Of a stretch of 64,000 bases of DNA, positions 52,023-62,459 are shown in pieces. Numbering within the stretch: the stretch's first letter is position 1; every line of letters begins with the position of its first letter. The position numbers were made by a program, and so were the translations under genes. Source of the stretch: Plectosphaerella cucumerina (Eukaryota; Ascomycota; Sordariomycetes; Glomerellales; Plectosphaerellaceae). The notes below the pieces were generated by a model. It was not told the origin of the DNA. It saw only the letters and a list, made by a program, of their open reading frames with translations, and searched no databases. The DNA lies in the NCBI GenBank assembly GCA_020746995.1, contig JAGPXD010000001.1:3596001-3660000 (forward strand). The letters run 5' to 3'.

Positions 52023-53460
52023 CTTGGCCAAGGGAGATGGTGGTGGTGGTGGTGGGTGGTGAGTGGTTGGGGGTTAGACTTTGGGGGTGTTGTCTGGAGA
52101 AGAAGAGGAAAACAAGAAAAAGGTCGCGATATTTTTCCTGTTAGGATATTTTGTGTGCACCCGGCTGCGGTGGAGCCCCTCCTCTCCCACTTTCTGAAGT
52201 GGTGCCTAGCAGGAACTCGTTGCCCTGGAAAGTGCACGCCGACCTCAGGCACAGGCACAACAGGCCCGGCAGTGCATGGACCCCTGGATTGTGGCACCTG
52301 GCCCGAGGTCACCTGCACTCGAGTTAGATACGCGTTTTTAGTGAAATCCACGCTTCGGCAGGTGCTGCATTCGTGATAGATCATGTCAAATAGTGATGGT
52401 GTTGCAAATGGTCACCAGGGGGGATACCCCTGAACACCCCTGAACACCCCCTGTCCGCATACCATGTCGCCCCCGTCATGGCCGTGATGGCTCAACAGAC
52501 TGAAACATCAACAAGTAAATCGCGTATTTGAGCAGGACGAATAAATCAGATTATCAGATAATCGTATGCAAAGCGTACCGGGGTGTGTGTAGCTGAATTC
52601 ATCGGGACCGGTTGTGGCCTCACCTCTTGGACCGGGCTGACGGGCTGGCTGATGTAGCCACCGACTTTTCAGACAATCAAATCACAAGAGCCATCGCCGA
52701 AACTCTTCATAAACGGTGGTAAATGCGATGGTGGGCGATGAGTAGCCCTGGAGAGGAACTTGAAAAACGGAAAGGGCAAGGAGAGGATCGTGTTTACCAC
52801 CCGATGACCAACGGTCTAAGAAGTCCGAAGACTTGATCTAAGTCACAGCAATTGACAATCTGAGTCCGTCGCGCCGTTTGACAGTGGAAAGTCTTACCTT
52901 TCACGCCCGTTTGATGTTTCGTTCAAGATTGTTGGTTCCTTTTCTGTGGTGAGCAATGAAAGGAGATGCTTCGATGCCCGACCGCTCCCTTTGACGTCTG
53001 GGTTCCTTTCAAGGATGCAAATCGACCTCTCGATTGCCATCTTCTAGAAACACATTTGCTACTCGGAAACGTCAGAGATGATTCATTCCATGGGACGCAA
53101 GTCTTTCCTAGTGGGCGTCGAGACGGCATGCCAATGGACGCGGCCACCGGTTCAGTCGACGGCCGCGATTCCAGCTTGCCTATCAACAAAGACTCGAGAG
53201 AGCTTGCTCAGGGCTCCAAGGGTAACTTGTCAAGTTGCACGGTTTCAGGTCCTGCTTTATCCATCTTCAACTCGAATTGCATTGCACATGCTTGTTTCCT
53301 ACTACGCACAGCTGTAGAATAGCTGCCATGCTATACTGTAAATGATGCCTGTCTCGATGCGCCTAAAGCCAGTCCTTGCATGTGCCATGTGCCAAGAACA
53401 ACCCAGCCCCCCATTTCATCAATCGTCATCAAGCCAACCCGTGTCCCATCCAAGCCCCTG
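52023..53460. other. Intergenic (SPC7 3' end / membrane-protein promoter)
   Basis: A 1.44-kb spacer between two minus-strand genes. Holds a small hairpin CAGGGG...CCCCTG followed by two tandem TGAACACCCC units (about 52,416-52,450) and a perfect inverted repeat GATTATC/GATAATC at 52,549-52,563 with paired GATA cores. Open frames at 52.9-53.3 kb show no domain. Confidence 0.5.
52549..52563. promoter_or_regulatory. Paired GATA-core inverted repeat
   Basis: GATTATC and GATAATC form a perfect inverted repeat around one A. Fungal GATA factors bind closely spaced cores, so it is a candidate site about 530 bp upstream of the membrane-protein gene. Weak evidence; may be chance. Confidence 0.25.
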
Positions 53461-56400
53461 CTACTTCCGTCCTCTTGCAAGCAGCTTCTCGTGAAGACTC
53501 ACAAGAACATCGCTCCACGACTGACGCTCATCATCCTTGCCACGCAATGTGATCCCCAGGTGTGTCGTAAGGAAGTCTGTCATCTTGCCGACGTTGAACT
53601 GCTCGCCGTAGACGACTTTGGCTTCAGGGCGCACAGCAAAAGCGATCTTGTCGGGCGCGCTGACCCCCTCAAGACCAATCACAACCTCCACCTTTGTCTG
53701 CAGAGGGGCCAGGAGCAGCGAAGACAGCACGGCGACGGATGTATCCGACGTACGCGCGACTCTTGTCGGGAAGGTGAGGTTCAAGCGGCGGATGTCGTCG
53801 CAGGTGGAGAGGGCTGAGTCCCATCCAGCACGGACCATGTGGAGTAAATCGGAGATTTTGGTGCGGCTCTGCGGTAGGGCGCGGATGTGGTCCCGAATGC
53901 ACTGCACGAAGAATTCCCTCTCCGCCGTCGCAGGCCGTGCGTTGGTGCTTCGGTTGGCCGCAATGTACCACAGGTCGATCTGCGAGTTCTTCTGGCCGTA
54001 CTGGAACGAGGCGACGTCGAACACGAGCTCAATGTCCCGCAGGTACGTCATGGACACCGTACTGTTGGCGATGCCGGTGATTGCCCAGCCGTGCTGCTTC
54101 TCGATGGCGTCGACGCGGCCTAGGAGCAGTGAAGTCAGTGTCTGTCATCATGGCGAACAGGCGCCGAGGGAGGTACATACCTTGGAGCGAGCTGATTTCG
54201 CTCGTTGACCAGCCTCGACAGTCTTCGCGCACCTTCTCTGCCTCCTTGATCTCATTGAGGCAAACCTGCTTGCGTAACGTCAACTCCTCCACGCCATTCT
54301 CGGCCTCTTCGAGTTGTCTTCGAAGCTCCGCAATCTCGCGAGTCTTCTTCTCCACATCGGTCTCCGCCCTAGCAAGGTCCGACCGTACGTGTTCAAGCTC
54401 TGTAGGATCACTTTCCTCCAGCTCCTGAGCCACGAGTTCAAGATTTGACCTCTCCTCTTCCAATGCCCGGAACTTGGCGTCCAGGGCTGGCACAACCGAT
54501 GACAGGAGCTTTTGCTGCTTCTCGAGCACCCTCTCGTCATCAGCCATGTCATCGGTAATCTTCACCAAGCCCTCTTTGAGCCCGCCCTGGAGGGCTGTTC
54601 GCCACTCGTACCACATGGCCTTGCTTTCGAGTCGAGCATGCGTCTTGCCGTTCTTGAACTGGTTGTCGAGAATGCTCTTGAGCTCGGGCGTCGCCGACAT
54701 GTACTCGCGGAACAGTGGAGGGTTCTCTTCGAACGTCTCGCCCTCAATCTCCCGGACAATCCTTCGCCCCTCCGAGATGTACTTCTTGAGCTCGCGGCAA
54801 GAGTGCTGGTAAAGCTCGAGCATGGGCACCGTGCATGCGCCAGCGACGACGCAGCGCTGGAGAGAAAATGTATCTTCCCCGTCCAGCAGGCCATCCTTGA
54901 AGGCATCTGGCGCCTGAGTGTGTCTTCGCTTGGTGGTCGTAAGCTCCATGAATCGGATTGAAGTCATGTTGAGGAAGTCTTGAAGATGGACACGGTCCTC
55001 CGGACCATCGGTGTCGAGCAGATACTCGTTCTTGACGGGCGAGCGATCGAAGTCGATGAGATTCGTAGCCGTGTCATCGTGCACATCTCGGAAGCGGACT
55101 TGATCCTTCGGCGAGACTGCACCCTTGGCAGGAGACTGGATTGCTGGCGATATACGATCAAGCACGGAGTCCCCGAGTTGCGGTTGTGCCAGCCTCGTTT
55201 GGCGTCTACCGGTAGTCTCGGCCTTGCTTGGCGGCTGCTGGAGCTTGACGTTCTTCACCGGGCTTCCTTGGTGTCCCTTAAGACGCTTCACGCCATCGGT
55301 GTCCTCGGCGTCCTCATCTTCGTCGTCGAGTTCGAAAGGACGCTTGCCCAGAAGGCCGCTGGCGCTTCCGACATGCAGACTCTTGCGACCCTTGAGAGGC
55401 TTGCGCTTGGGGCTCATGCTCGCGATCATCTCCTTGAGCGTGAGCGCCGACTCCTGCTCGTCCTGACCGTCGACTTCGCGCTCAAGGATGCTGCGGCCGT
55501 TTTCCTTGTCGTTTTCTTCGCGCGAGTCTCTGTCCACCTCGTCTTCAATAACGCGGGGGTCGGCAAAGCTCACCCCACGAGCAGTTCCTGGAACAAAGTT
55601 CAGTGCTGCTTCGCCGAGGGACGCACGGCGCGAAAAGATCTCGGAGACGCGTGGCGACCCGAGGCCAGGCTTGTCGGCTCCGACGCCAGAATGCTGCCTT
55701 GGCTGGGGCGTCAAGGTCACAAGGGGCGTCATTGCCCCTGTCTCGGGGTCATGCTGGAAAACATTGAGAGTCTTGCTGGGCGATTTGGCTGGTGACGCAG
55801 CAGGTCTGCTGTCGAGAAGCATCGAAGGACCTGCTGCTGTTTTCCTTGCAGACTGAGGAGTGCGCACCGGGGACGACGCCCTGATTGGGGAGGACTCTCG
55901 GGTAGTCTTCGCCGGAGATGTTCTCCTGATACGAAGCGGGGGCTTTGTGGGAGACAGCGGCTTCAGAGGCGATGCGGGCTTCGATGCGGCTGCGCCTCGC
56001 CTGGGGCTCGGGCTTCTTTGAAGAGGAGACGACTGAGGCGTCGCGGACCGCTGTCGGGGCATGCTGCGGCGAAGACTGGGGCCGCCAAACACCCCCATGC
56101 TTGGAGGCGTTTGCTCGGGAGCCACGGAGAGGTGCTTGACCGCAGAGGCCAGGGCTGACGATGGTGTTTTGCTGCTGGGCCCGGGCGACTTGGAAGGGGT
56201 ATCTGGATGGTTGACCTCCTCCTCCATGAGCCTCCTGGCCGCCAAGCGAGACTCCTGCGTTGTAGCTGACCTCAGGATGCCTCCAACAGCTGTCGTCATA
56301 TCCATGCCCATCGTCTCATCGGTCTCGCTTTCCTCGGCAGATGCCAGGATGCGGCCAACTCCGACGGTCATGTCCATGCCCATGGTTTCATCATCGGCCG

Positions 56401-57978
56401 GAAGAGCAGCGGCCTGGTCTCGCAGGATCTTGCCGACGCCGACTGTCATGTCCATGTCCATTGTCGCATCTTCTTCCTCGGCATGCGAAGTCGTGCTTTG
56501 TCGTCGAGAAGAAGTCCGTTGGCCCTGTGACGGGAGCAGCTTACCGATTGCTGCGGTGAACTCCATGGACATGTCTTCGTTCTCGTCGTCGTATTCCGAG
56601 GGCGGGGCGGCCGATCTTTGAATACCGCCGATGGCCTTTGTGAATTCCATAGTCTCGTCCAACTGCATCATTTCGCCTGCGTCGGATTGCGCACCGGGTA
56701 GCGGCGCCGCAGCCGAGTGCAGGATGCCGCCCAGAGCATTAGTGACATCCATAGACATCTCCTGGTCGTCGTCGTCCTCTTCTTCAGCCTCGGTGCGTAT
56801 AATGCCGCCAATGGCAGTTGTCATCTCCATTTCCACACCGCCGTTGATTGTTAGGTCGGGCAAGGCGTCGCGCTGAAGATTGTCACCTTGGACCTCCGAG
56901 GGCGCAGATTGAGGCTTGCCCTTCTTGATCCAACCAAAGGACGGGATGACCTCTTCGTCACTGTCGGAAAAGTCATGCCGGAGTCCTTGCGCCCCGGCTG
57001 TTTCGCTTGCTGCCCTCAACGCCTGATCGATGGTATCATTATCACCATAATTGGGTTCCGAGCGGGCCGAGAATGCGGACATGACTGATGCGCCAGTAAC
57101 TTCATGGTCTTCAACTGTGACCATGGTTCCATCATCAGCGTCGGAATCGTTGTCGGAGCTGGAGGCAGAGTTCTCGTCCGTTTCCACTTCTTCTACGCCA
57201 TCCGTGGCTTCGGAGTCGGAGCTGTAGATGGAGGAGGCGATAGTGTTGTCGTCCTGATATGCCAACGGCGGAAGTGCAGAGCTTCTTCGTCTTGACTGGG
57301 TCTGTTCGCTCTCATGCTCAGGCGAGTCGGGTACAATATCAGGGTCGTCATGTTTCGGCTGGTTCGCAGCTGATGATCCGCGTCTTGTTGCGTCTGTGGA
57401 AGTCGTCGACTCTGGCATGTACTCGATTTGGAAGGTGTGAAGCGTCGCCTCCGCGGCAAAGGACACTCTGCGGTTGGCGAGCGACTTGCGGCGCGCGTCT
57501 CTTCTTTCTCGTTCCTCGCGCTCCTTGGCTGCCGCTTGTTGCTCCTCTTCCGTGCGAAGCGCTATCTTGGAGGAGCCCTCATGGTCAAGAGTGCTGTTCT
57601 TGGTGGAATCCGAGCTGCGCTTCTTGAGAGGGGGTATTTCGGCCAAAGGCGCGATTGTTGGTTTGAGGATCGATCTCGGGGCAGGCTTCGGTGGTACTGC
57701 AAGTGACTTGCAACATATCAGCTACGTCTATGGCATGAATGAACTGGGAGCCAGAGGCATCATACTGCTCGGCGGTTTCCGCTTCCGTTCCTGAGAACAT
57801 CCAGGCCGCCCGGACCGATGCTCTTGCTGCGCGACTTCTTACGGTTGGCGGCCAGAGTTGAGCCCAGGTCGACGGTCGCGTTCTCCTTATCGATAGATTT
57901 CGCTGAAGGCATGTGCCCGCCGATCGACTTGCGCTGGCGGCGCGTCGCCGGCATGGTAGTGTCGCCAAGGGAAGCCAT
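53461..57978 (-). CDS. SPC7: SPC7/KNL1 kinetochore scaffold
   Basis: Exons 57766-57978, 54181-57706 and 53461-54119, 1465 residues. Spc7 (KNL1, Spc105) is the outer-kinetochore scaffold that recruits Bub1/Bub3 and protein phosphatase 1. Both PP1 docking motifs are present near the N-terminus: SILK (83-86) and RVSF (151-154). Seven MELT-type repeats follow, such as EMEMTTAIGGI, MSMDVTNALGGI, MEFTKAIGGI, MSMEFTAAIGK and three MDMT variants. The C-terminal third is coiled coil (ELKKYISEGRRIVREIEGE, KTREIAELRRQLEEAENG) ending in the RWD region that binds the Mis12 complex (HGWAITGIANSTVSMTYLRDIELVFDV). Introns of 59 and 61 bp have GTATGA and GTATGT donors with CTGAT and CTGAC branches. It faces RPS11 head to head. 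Confidence 0.95.
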
Positions 57979-58587
57979 GTCGAAGCTCGGCGGTTCCGAT
58001 GCGATGGCAGCTGCTCGGCGCGCTTTGAGCAGGTTCGAAGGTGATCTTGTGAACTGCAAGTGACGCGGGACATGGACGGGCTTCGCGATATGATTGCTAG
58101 GGTGGGTTGAAGACCCCGGACCGTGTTTACCGCGAACCTCAACAATGATTGGCCGCCTGATCCATGATATCAACAAGGGGTGGTGGTTGCTGTGGCATCG
58201 GCGGATATCCACAACGCTCGGACCAGGCGGGGGCTCAGCCACCTGGCGCCTTCTGGCTGGGCTCGAGCTGTGGCTAAGTCATGTAGTGTGGCTTGCCTCG
58301 CTAAAGCCCTGATTTTTTGGCAAGTGGGTCTGAAGCACAACTTTTTGGCAAGGCAGGAGAGAAAACCCATTCGGCGCATCCACGAACATCACGAGCCTTC
58401 AACCCACCCTCCGCCAACCGGTGTCCGATTATTCTCCCCACGACCGTTGTAGGTAGGTACCCGACCGAAAACACTTCAGACTTCCGATTCCTACAGCGAT
58501 ATCACCTTTTCGCATCACCTCCCGATTGAGAACTGAATCTGACGAATCCTCCCTCACCAGCGCCGTGACCGCATCACAACCGTCAAC
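57979..58587. other. Bidirectional promoter SPC7 / RPS11
   Basis: Only 609 bp separate the two start codons. The side next to RPS11 is pyrimidine- and A-rich, as expected of a ribosomal-protein promoter. A short repeated TTTTTGGCA lies near 58,313 and 58,342. Confidence 0.6.
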
Positions 58588-59348
58588 ATGGCCACCGAAC
58601 TCACCGTCCAGTCGGAGCGCGCGTTCCAGAAGCAGCCCATCTTCCAGAACCAGAAGACCAAGTCGAAGTCGACTCGCCCTGGCAAGGGTGGTCGCCGCTG
58701 GTACAAGGATGTCGGTCTTGGTTTCCGTACCCCCAAGACTGCCATTGAGGGCACCTACATCGGTACGTTGGACGCAGGAATACGAGGACGGATGGAGGGA
58801 AACGAAAGACGCGAGGAAAGAGCTTTGGGTCGTCTTGCGAGACGCGATGAAGCTTGGCGAATGTCTTTTGCGACTAGAAAGATTGGACGAGGCGATGGAA
58901 GCGATGCACGACTTGGACCGCGATGCTAACCAGGCTTCCCTACAGACAAGAAGTGCCCCTTCACCGGCCAGGTCTCCATCCGTGGCCGCATCCTGAACGG
59001 CACCGTCGTCTCCACCAAGATGCACAGGACGCTCATCATCCGCCGCGAGTACCTTCACTTCATCCCCAAGTACGCCCGTTACGAGAAGCGCCACAAGAAC
59101 CTCGCCGCCCACGTCTCCCCCGCCTTCCGTGTTGTCGAGGGTGACCAGGTTACCGTCGGCCAGTGCAGGCCTCTCAGCAAGACCGTACGTCACACCCCAA
59201 GGAACACCACGCCATCGAGGGCGATCGCGAACCGATTCGTACATGCCTTCGGACTGTTATGCTGACACTTCTTCCACAGGTCCGCTTCAACGTCCTCCGT
59301 GTCGCTCCCCGCACCGGCAAGGCGGTCAAGTCGTTCAGCAAGTTCTAG
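58588..59348 (+). CDS. RPS11: 40S ribosomal protein uS17 (RPS11)
   Basis: Exons 58588-58762, 58946-59184 and 59280-59348, 160 residues, the normal length. Begins MATELTVQSERAFQKQPIFQ; the uS17 OB-fold core is CPFTGQVSIRGRILNGTV, STKMHRTLIIRREYLHF and NLAAHVSPAFRVVEGDQV, and it ends FNVLRVAPRTGKAVKSFSKF. uS17 binds 18S rRNA in the small subunit. Introns of 183 bp (GTACGT...GCTAAC...TACAG) and 95 bp (GTACGT...GCTGAC...CACAG) are longer than the window average, as is common in ribosomal-protein genes. I looked for snoRNA boxes in both introns and found none convincing. Confidence 0.98.
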
Positions 59349-60222
59349 GTCGGCTCTTTGGCATTTACGGCGTGTGCGCGGTGAGGGTTCTGCTTTTCGC
59401 AATGGGATGGGCGGTCACCAGGGAACTGCATCATCATGATTTGTGCAATAGACGCAGATCAGGTCAAAAAGAATTCGATCAACCAACACACCACACCACA
59501 CCACACGCCGAGATGATTCAGGAGTGAGAAACAAAAGGGATTCGAGGAACGCATGACGACCAGGGACGGCGCCGGAACCAAGGCTGGAAAAAGTGCATCT
59601 CGACATGTTCGAGGCGAGCATGAGACCATGGACTCGGCCAGGAATGGACAATGATACCAGGCTTTCACTCTGCTCTTGACTACAGAGAATGTCCCTAATG
59701 AATTGCTGCGGAAGTTATGGTGCAGCCTACCCTTCCACGGGTGGTGGGAGGGAGCAATCCTAGACGGATCGATTCGACGCGCATGCAAATGAATACCTGT
59801 ACGTTTCCTCGCTCGATCTGCATGTCGGGATGTTTTGAGGAAGGATTAGTTATCACGGTCAGCGAGGCAGGCAAAAGAGTCGGTCGGCCCCGTGAGTCGG
59901 ATGTAGCACTGTAGTGTTCCACCATTGGCATGCACCCCGCGGCTGAGTACCGTGGGCGGCGTGGGTCGTCGGGGATCACACGCTGATTAATGTACCGTTC
60001 AGAAGCGCGCGGGTCGGGGAGGAGTCGGAGACGGGCGGGATACTTGACGGACTAGGTACAGGCAGGCACAATTGGTAAGAACTGGCGTCATTAAGGCTGA
60101 GACCCAATGCTATAAAGAGGCACATCAACCAGAAGAAGTCCTTCGCTGAGATGTCACCATTGCCCTGTCCTGAGCCTCCTACTTTCGCATCTCAGTGTTT
60201 TTGAGAGATTACCCAAGCAAAC
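59349..60222. other. Intergenic (RPS11 / DOPA-dioxygenase-like)
   Basis: An 874-bp spacer between plus-strand genes; ends with the TATA-containing promoter of the next gene. A CACCACACCA-type dinucleotide-like run lies near 59,490-59,505. Confidence 0.5.
60111..60116 (+). promoter_or_regulatory. TATA box of DOPA-dioxygenase-like gene
   Basis: TATAAA followed by GAGG, 107-112 bp upstream of the start codon; consistent with a regulated, non-housekeeping promoter. Confidence 0.6.
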
Positions 60223-60869
60223 ATGTCGGACGCTGCAGCATACTCCTATAAATCACCCCTGGATGGGGTAGACCAGACAATCCCACTGACCGAGGAACGG
60301 AATGAGGATGGCAAAAGCCTCAAGAATCCTCCCCGGAACGGTCTCAGCGAAGCATACAGCCAGTTTGTCGACCCGTTGGACAGGGGTGTGAGGGGCGGCT
60401 TGTAAGTAGTCTCGATGAAATGTGTCCGGGATCATGAGATCTAACATAGAGGCCAGCGATGTCCACATCTACTACTACCAGAACAACGAGTCGCAGGCAA
60501 AGTACGCCAAGGAGCTCTGGGAGAGAATTCGCCGGGAGTGTATGCGCACATCCGACCCATGCTTAACCCCAACCCCCGCTGACGATTGATGTAGTCCCCG
60601 AACTTCGAATTTACCGTTTCTGGGACAGGCCCATCGGTCCTCATCCTGTTGCCATGTTCGAAGTGAACCTGTTTACTCCAGCGCAGTTCGGGGCTTTCAT
60701 CCCGTGGCTCGTCATCTTCCGCGGGCCCCTGTCCGCTCTCGTCCACCCAAACACCAACGAGGAGGGTGTTTCAGAGGAAGCGTCTGAGCTGAGAAACCAC
60801 ACCCAGAGAGCCACCTGGCTTGGGGATAAGATCCCCCTTGACACCTCCATGTTCTACCGGAGACACTAG
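60223..60869 (+). CDS. DOPA 4,5-dioxygenase-family protein
   Basis: Exons 60223-60401, 60457-60539 and 60595-60869, 178 residues. The family (named from the Amanita muscaria betalain enzyme) performs extradiol ring cleavage of DOPA-like catechols using Fe(II). Conserved His-rich signatures are present: FDVHIYYYQN near 60, the GPHPVAMFEV strand near 105, and FIPWLVIFRGPLSALVHPNT near 122-140. Introns are both 55 bp: donor GTAAGT with CTAAC branch, and donor GTATGC with CTGAC branch. Most fungal members are uncharacterised, so the substrate here is unknown. A TATA box lies upstream and the DUF1993 gene follows 409 bp downstream on the same strand. Confidence 0.85.
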
Positions 60870-61278
60870 CTGATCGCAACAATGCGGTCGGCGATGCATG
60901 GAATAATAAGTCACTCGGGCTGGGACTTGGGTGGGTTTGGGCGCCGATTTAATAGGGTGACCTTTGTACCAATACCACTTCCCATGTTTGTTTCCGTGCG
61001 TTCAATTCCCTGCGCTTTTTTTGCCTCATAAGGTCTGTTGCGATCGCCACATTATGGTGCGTGATGAGGTGCGACTTGTCTGCGGGTAAAAGCCCACTTG
61101 CGATATTGCGGTGTTGGAGCACGCAATTGAGACGTGACGATATCGGAGCACATGATGGACGGCGCACTGCAGCTGACTACATGACTATAAAGGCTCAATG
61201 GTTGGTGGCGTCTGAGAGGGAAATCAAAAAGCTCAGCAGTCAACCTAGCAAGACAACTCACTACCCCTCCTACTCATC
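60870..61278. other. Spacer with DUF1993-gene promoter
   Basis: A 409-bp spacer between two plus-strand genes. Holds a TATA box (61186-61191). No other feature. Confidence 0.5.
61186..61191 (+). promoter_or_regulatory. TATA box of DUF1993 gene
   Basis: TATAAA followed by GGC, 88-93 bp upstream of the start codon. Similar in placement to the TATA box of the preceding gene. Confidence 0.6.
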
Positions 61279-62054
61279 ATGTCCCAGCCCAGCCTCTACG
61301 ACTTCGTGGTTCCTACCATCAAGAATGGGCTGAAGACATTCGACCACATCCTGAACCGGGCAGAGCGCGATGCCGTCGAGAAGGGAATTGACGCCAACAG
61401 CGTGTATCCCGAGGCCAGGCTCATCGACGACCAAAAGCCGCTGTAAGCATCTCCGCCGTGGGCGGCACAGACTGGGGTAGCCGTACTGACACGGCGATTT
61501 CCCGACAGGACGTTCCAGGTTCAGAACGCGACCCAGACGGTCAAGCTTACCGTGAGCCGCCTGACGGGCATTGAGCTGGAACCCTGGGAGAACAACGAGA
61601 AGACCTTTGCCGATCTGCACAAGCGCATCCACGACGCCCTGGAGCTCCTCGATACCGTGGACCCGGCAGTGGTTGCGACCCGCGTCGACACAATTGTCGA
61701 ACTGTGAGTTGCCTTAAAAACCGTTGTCGCGTCAAGCCAGGGCGAGTCGTCGGCTGACTGTGCCTAGTCCTCTCGGAGGCAACGTCACCTCCGTGACTGT
61801 GCAGCAGGCCGTTCTTGGGCACAGCGTCCCCAACTTCTTCTTCCACCTCAACACGGCATACTCGATTTTGCGCGCGAAGGGCGTTCCTCTCGGAAAGGCA
61901 GATGTAGGTTGTCCCACCGTCCATCCCTCGCTTTTTTCATTGCTCTTGGGCCAGAGGCGTAGTGCCTGCCCCTGGGACGCGCAGCGAAGTTCGCAGGGAG
62001 CACTCACTGACTCGTTGGGTTTTCTAGTATATCAGCAGCTTCTTGGGACTTTAA
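61279..62054 (+). CDS. DUF1993-family protein
   Basis: Exons 61279-61442, 61509-61703, 61768-61903 and 62028-62054, 173 residues. Starts MSQPSLYDFVVPTIKNGLKTFDHIL, the standard opening of DUF1993 proteins (a DinB-like four-helix fold, function unknown). Family strands follow: VYPEARLIDDQKPLTFQVQ, ETRL-like ELEPWENNEKTFADLHKRI and a final helix with HSVPNFFFHLNTAYSILRAKGVPLGKADY. The last exon has only eight coding codons (YISSFLGL) and is reached through a 124-bp intron (GTAGGT...CACTGAC...TTCTAG); skipping it would lose the conserved C-terminus. The other introns are 66 and 64 bp with CTGAC branches. Confidence 0.88.
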
Positions 62055-62459
62055 GGATGGGAGCTGGAGCCAGGGGGTGCCAGCTTTCCACGGCGTGACC
62101 GCGATCAATTGAATTGGTGTTGAACAGGACCCCGCTTCCCCGCCTCTCGAATGTGCAGTGATGGATCACGTGACCTCGCGTTTCATCAAGTGACGTCGAG
62201 CTTTGTCATGTCGTGCGTGACGTGCGAACTAGGCCAGGCATCGCGACAACTTTTCTGCATGTCGCCAACAACCTGGAACACTGGGCGGTACTTTAATAGC
62301 AGGCGCATGTCTACCATGGCGGCCTACTAGGTATGGCTCGATCCTGGTGACTACTTCAGTTCATGGTGTTGATCCATCTCACGGATACCTTCCATCCGAT
62401 TCACCCGTGCTGAGTGCACGCACCAGACAGTCCTGCGAGATTGTGCGCCGGCTTGCAGA
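62055..62459. other. Spacer upstream of RAD4
   Basis: A 405-bp spacer between two plus-strand genes. Several GTGACGT/GTCACGT-like short motifs (about 62,165-62,225) could be CRE-like sites. No gene. Confidence 0.45.

Noticed and set aside
58763..58945. snoRNA in the long first intron of RPS11
   Set aside because: GATGAAG resembles a C box but no D box or flanking stem is present; no H/ACA architecture.
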